Assembly (NCBI GenBank): GCA_910585485.1
Contig: CAJUEZ010000067.1
Location: forward strand, 1-7,616
Source of the DNA: an uncultured Clostridia bacterium
GTDB lineage: Bacteria > Bacillota > Clostridia > UBA1381
Length of the DNA stretch: 7,616 nt
Direction of reading: 5' to 3'
The notes under the pieces are model-generated. The model was not told the DNA's origin and did not search any database. It worked only from the letters and a program-made list of their open reading frames with translations. A program made the translations under genes and the position numbers. This document shows, one piece after another, positions 5,904 through 7,616 of this stretch (its first letter is position 1; every line of letters starts with the position of its first letter).

Positions 5904-6799
5904 TTTCTATCTTTTTTCCTGCTCTTATAAACATTATACCGATTTTTACATTGAGGACTGCAAAATACCGCGCTCGGTCTGCTTGCCTTGAATACGGTAT
6001 TACAGTGTCTACAAATCCTCAAAGGATTTTTCTCATTCACAAGCATAAAGCTGAACATCATCTGAATACCGAGTAACAGCGAATGAAAATCCCATACCAT
6101 TGTCGGAGCGTCAAGCAATTCAAGGTGATAGGTCGGCGCAATACCGTCAAAAGCCGCCATAGCTTCTCTGTAAACCTCCCTTGCGGTTTCGTTATCGCTG
6201 TCTAAATTCTCATAATACAATACTGTTGTAAAGAAAGTGAACGCCCAATTCTTAAATTGTTTTAATATCCAATCGTATCTTTCCGCGTATTCACGCTGAA
6301 ACAGCATATTGACAGCCATAGGTCGCTTATCCATAGTCATAGCAAGAGCCATCATATCCTTATCGCCGCTAATTGTCCAAGAAACACCGCCTTTGAAATT
6401 TTCAACTTCGGGCATTTCAAACGGAAAGAATATTTTTAGATATTCCTCTGTTAACATTGTTTCGTCCTTTATATATCTGTTTTTGTTGAGATATACCGCT
6501 TCATAATTCATAAATTGTGGTGTTGTCGGCAATGCGGTCATAAAGCCGAGCAGACCATAGTTTGATATAAAATTAAAAATTGCCTGCTGCTGCTTTTCCT
6601 CGTCCGGACTGTTCATACACAGCAGTCCGACATTCAGCGCGTCAATTACCATTGTTTCGTAATTTTCAAGGATATTATATATTTTAATCTTTGCGTCAGG
6701 CATAGGCTGAATATACCAAGAACCGTCCTCTGCTTCAATCATCACATATTCACTGTATTTTACCCAATTAGAGCTTGCTCTTTTAAAAATATTTTCCAT
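5900..6799 (-). CDS. Accessory protein with C-terminal four-cysteine zinc-binding motif
   Basis: A 299-residue protein without a name I can give confidently. The last 40 residues hold CRHC (Cys263, Cys266), then FCSPQC (Cys280, Cys284) and NRYNVYKSRKKDRK. This CX2C-X13-CX3C treble-clef-like knuckle followed by a basic tail resembles the zinc-binding end of CGNR-type and related bacterial DNA-binding proteins. The first 240 residues are mostly helical with many aromatic and acidic residues and contain no enzyme motif I can place. There is no signal peptide, so it is probably a cytoplasmic nucleic-acid-binding or regulatory protein. ATG 6797-6799 has a TGAGG 11 bases upstream. It follows the sigma-like gene by 56 bases in the same direction, and its own TTGACA-type promoter is predicted. 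It converges on the tnpV operon. Confidence 0.8.
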   Translation of the reverse strand: MENIFKRASSNWVKYSEYVMIEAEDGSWYIQPMPDAKIKIYNILENYETMVIDALNVGLLCMNSPDEEKQQQAIFNFISNYGLLGFMTALPTTPQFMNYEAVYLNKNRYIKDETMLTEEYLKIFFPFEMPEVENFKGGVSWTISGDKDMMALAMTMDKRPMAVNMLFQREYAERYDWILKQFKNWAFTFFTTVLYYENLDSDNETAREVYREAMAAFDGIAPTYHLELLDAPTMVWDFHSLLLGIQMMFSFMLVNEKNPLRICRHCNTVFKASRPSAVFCSPQCKNRYNVYKSRKKDRK

Positions 6800-6843
6800 A
6801 ACAAAATAAACCTCATTTTTCTGTAATCTCTTTCATAATATCT

Positions 6844-6872
6844 ATATTACTACTATTATTTGCTATTGTCAA
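6844..6872 (-). promoter_or_regulatory. Predicted promoter of the zinc-finger gene
   Basis: On the minus strand a perfect TTGACA (6867-6872) is followed after 17 bases by TAATAT (6844-6849), which matches four of six -10 bases. The -35 lies in the last codons of the sigma-like gene. The promoter would allow the zinc-finger gene to be read independently of its upstream neighbour. Confidence 0.5.
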
Positions 6873-7530
6873 TCAATTTCTGATAATTTTCAACAAATCT
6901 TTTCTCTTGAATTGTCATATTATGTTCAGAATTTGATGTTAAATATGAATATACCTTTTCCCGTATCTGCTTTAAAGCCGTATTTTTTACCTTGCGGATA
7001 TTTCTGTCCGTTTGACCTCGTATGCAAGCAATTTTTGATGTGCTGAAACCTTTAACTATGTAATAAAATAAGACTTCCTTTTGTTCGGCTGTCAATTCTC
7101 CTAGTATTTCCTCTATATAAGGCTCGGTAATTAAGTCTTGTAGCTCGTGGGGACAATCATATATTGCTTCGTCAAATTCGCCTTTTTGTATTTGTTTCCA
7201 TAGGTATTTGTTAATATTTCGAGGGAAACAGATACCGTTTTCATCAGCATTATAGTCAAGCGGAATATTATCGCCCCTGCATATTTCGTGGTAGCGTTCC
7301 TTGCGTTCCCGATTAGCGTCAAGTCTGTCATACCATTTGACAACTTCCTCAAATTCCTCTTGCGTCCGCGCCGCGTCCTCAATTATTTGTAACGCTTCGG
7401 CTTGCAGTTCGTGCCATTGCTTTTTCGGCTCGGTATATTCAACATCATCTGTAGTAGTAGCTTGTTTTTCTGTTTCTACTTCTCTATTTAATTTTTCCTG
7501 CTCCTCGTCAAATTCCCTGTTGTAAAGCGT
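6856..7530 (-). CDS. Sigma-region-4-like helix-turn-helix protein with apparent ACG start
   Basis: The frame is open from 7536 to the TAA at 6856-6858 and encodes about 224 residues. Residues 146-190 (LTAEQKEVLFYYIVKGFSTS, then KIACIRGQTDRNIRKVKNTAL) match the region 4 helix-turn-helix of sigma-70-like proteins. The N-terminal half is acidic, charged and probably coiled-coil. It lacks a clear region 2, so it is more likely a sigma-like regulator of a mobile element than a full sigma factor. No ATG, GTG or TTG occurs in frame before 7095, where a TTG would leave only the helix-turn-helix part. A GGAGG (7540-7544) sits 9 bases before ACG at 7528-7530, the position where a start codon is expected. 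Either ACG is used weakly, or an ATG has been lost by a single T-to-C change and the gene is decaying. Confidence 0.7.
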   Translation of the reverse strand, partial: TLYNREFDEEQEKLNREVETEKQATTTDDVEYTEPKKQWHELQAEALQIIEDAARTQEEFEEVVKWYDRLDANRERKERYHEICRGDNIPLDYNADENGICFPRNINKYLWKQIQKGEFDEAIYDCPHELQDLITEPYIEEILGELTAEQKEVLFYYIVKGFSTSKIACIRGQTDRNIRKVKNTALKQIREKVYSYLTSNSEHNMTIQEKRFVENYQKLIDNSK

Positions 7531-7604
7531 CTTGTTTCACCTCCAGAAAAAAGTTGTATAAATTTAAAAATTTTTTTCAAAAACAGTTCCGTTTTACTCC
7601 TCAT
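7488..7604 (-). CDS. Possible 38-residue small ORF ahead of the sigma-like gene
   Basis: ATG 7602-7604 is preceded by AGGAG (7609-7613) with a short 4-base spacing. It opens a frame that starts MRSKTELFLKKIFKFIQLFS, with an amphipathic, basic N-terminal half, and ends at TAA 7488-7490. It overlaps the first 43 bases of the sigma-like gene in another frame, and its codons run through that gene's ribosome site. It could be a coupling or leader peptide. The second half looks like a shadow of the sigma-like frame, so confidence is low. Confidence 0.3.
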   Translation of the reverse strand: MRSKTELFLKKIFKFIQLFSGGETRRFTTGNLTRSRKN

Positions 7605-7616
7605 ATTTCTCCTATT

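Noticed and set aside
7131..7382. An 83-codon minus-strand frame starting at ATG 7382
   Set aside because: It is out of frame with the sigma-like gene, whose own frame is open throughout and gives a coherent acidic helical protein; this frame is Thr/Arg/Asn-rich without a domain.
1..7616. tRNA, rRNA, known riboswitches, complete insertion sequence
   Set aside because: I found no cloverleaf with a TTCGA-type arm, no rRNA-like stretch, no riboswitch core I recognise, and no transposase or integrase gene.

Overview
The window looks like a chromosomal segment from an AT-leaning member of the Bacillota, most likely class Clostridia. The support is a Clostridia-style GyrA, a YerC-type TrpR-like repressor, strong AGGAGG ribosome sites, sigma-A type promoters and a TnpV protein, which is typical of clostridial transposons and conjugative elements. 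No species can be named from this sequence alone.

Left half (1-4397, all minus strand) is housekeeping. In transcription order it reads: yerC-like regulator (4397-4104), class I SAM methyltransferase (4111-3374, overlapping yerC by 8 bases), gyrA (3237-715, with its own good promoter and a leader hairpin), then a lipoprotein cyclophilin-type peptidyl-prolyl isomerase (710 to beyond base 1, its ribosome site lying inside the end of gyrA). GyrA is full length, with an intact catalytic tyrosine and unmutated quinolone-determining positions.

Middle (4421-4796) is a gene-free stretch of about 375 bases. It holds the predicted yerC promoter, a 27-base dyad, a possible plus-strand promoter facing away from yerC, and a possible 37-residue leader ORF. 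The change from core genome to accessory DNA probably lies here.

Right half (about 4797-7616) is accessory and probably an old or partial mobile element. tnpV and an unrecognised signal-peptide protein run on the plus strand, overlap by ATGA, and end at a strong intrinsic terminator. Facing them on the minus strand are a sigma-region-4-like protein and a 299-residue protein with a C-terminal four-cysteine zinc-binding motif. The two gene pairs converge on about 165 bases rich in inverted and direct repeats. No integrase, transposase or relaxase is present, and the right end of the element is outside the window.

The main oddities are these. The sigma-like gene has no ATG, GTG or TTG at its natural start, only an ACG placed behind a GGAGG. 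A secreted protein is translationally coupled to TnpV. The convergent repeat cluster is unexplained.
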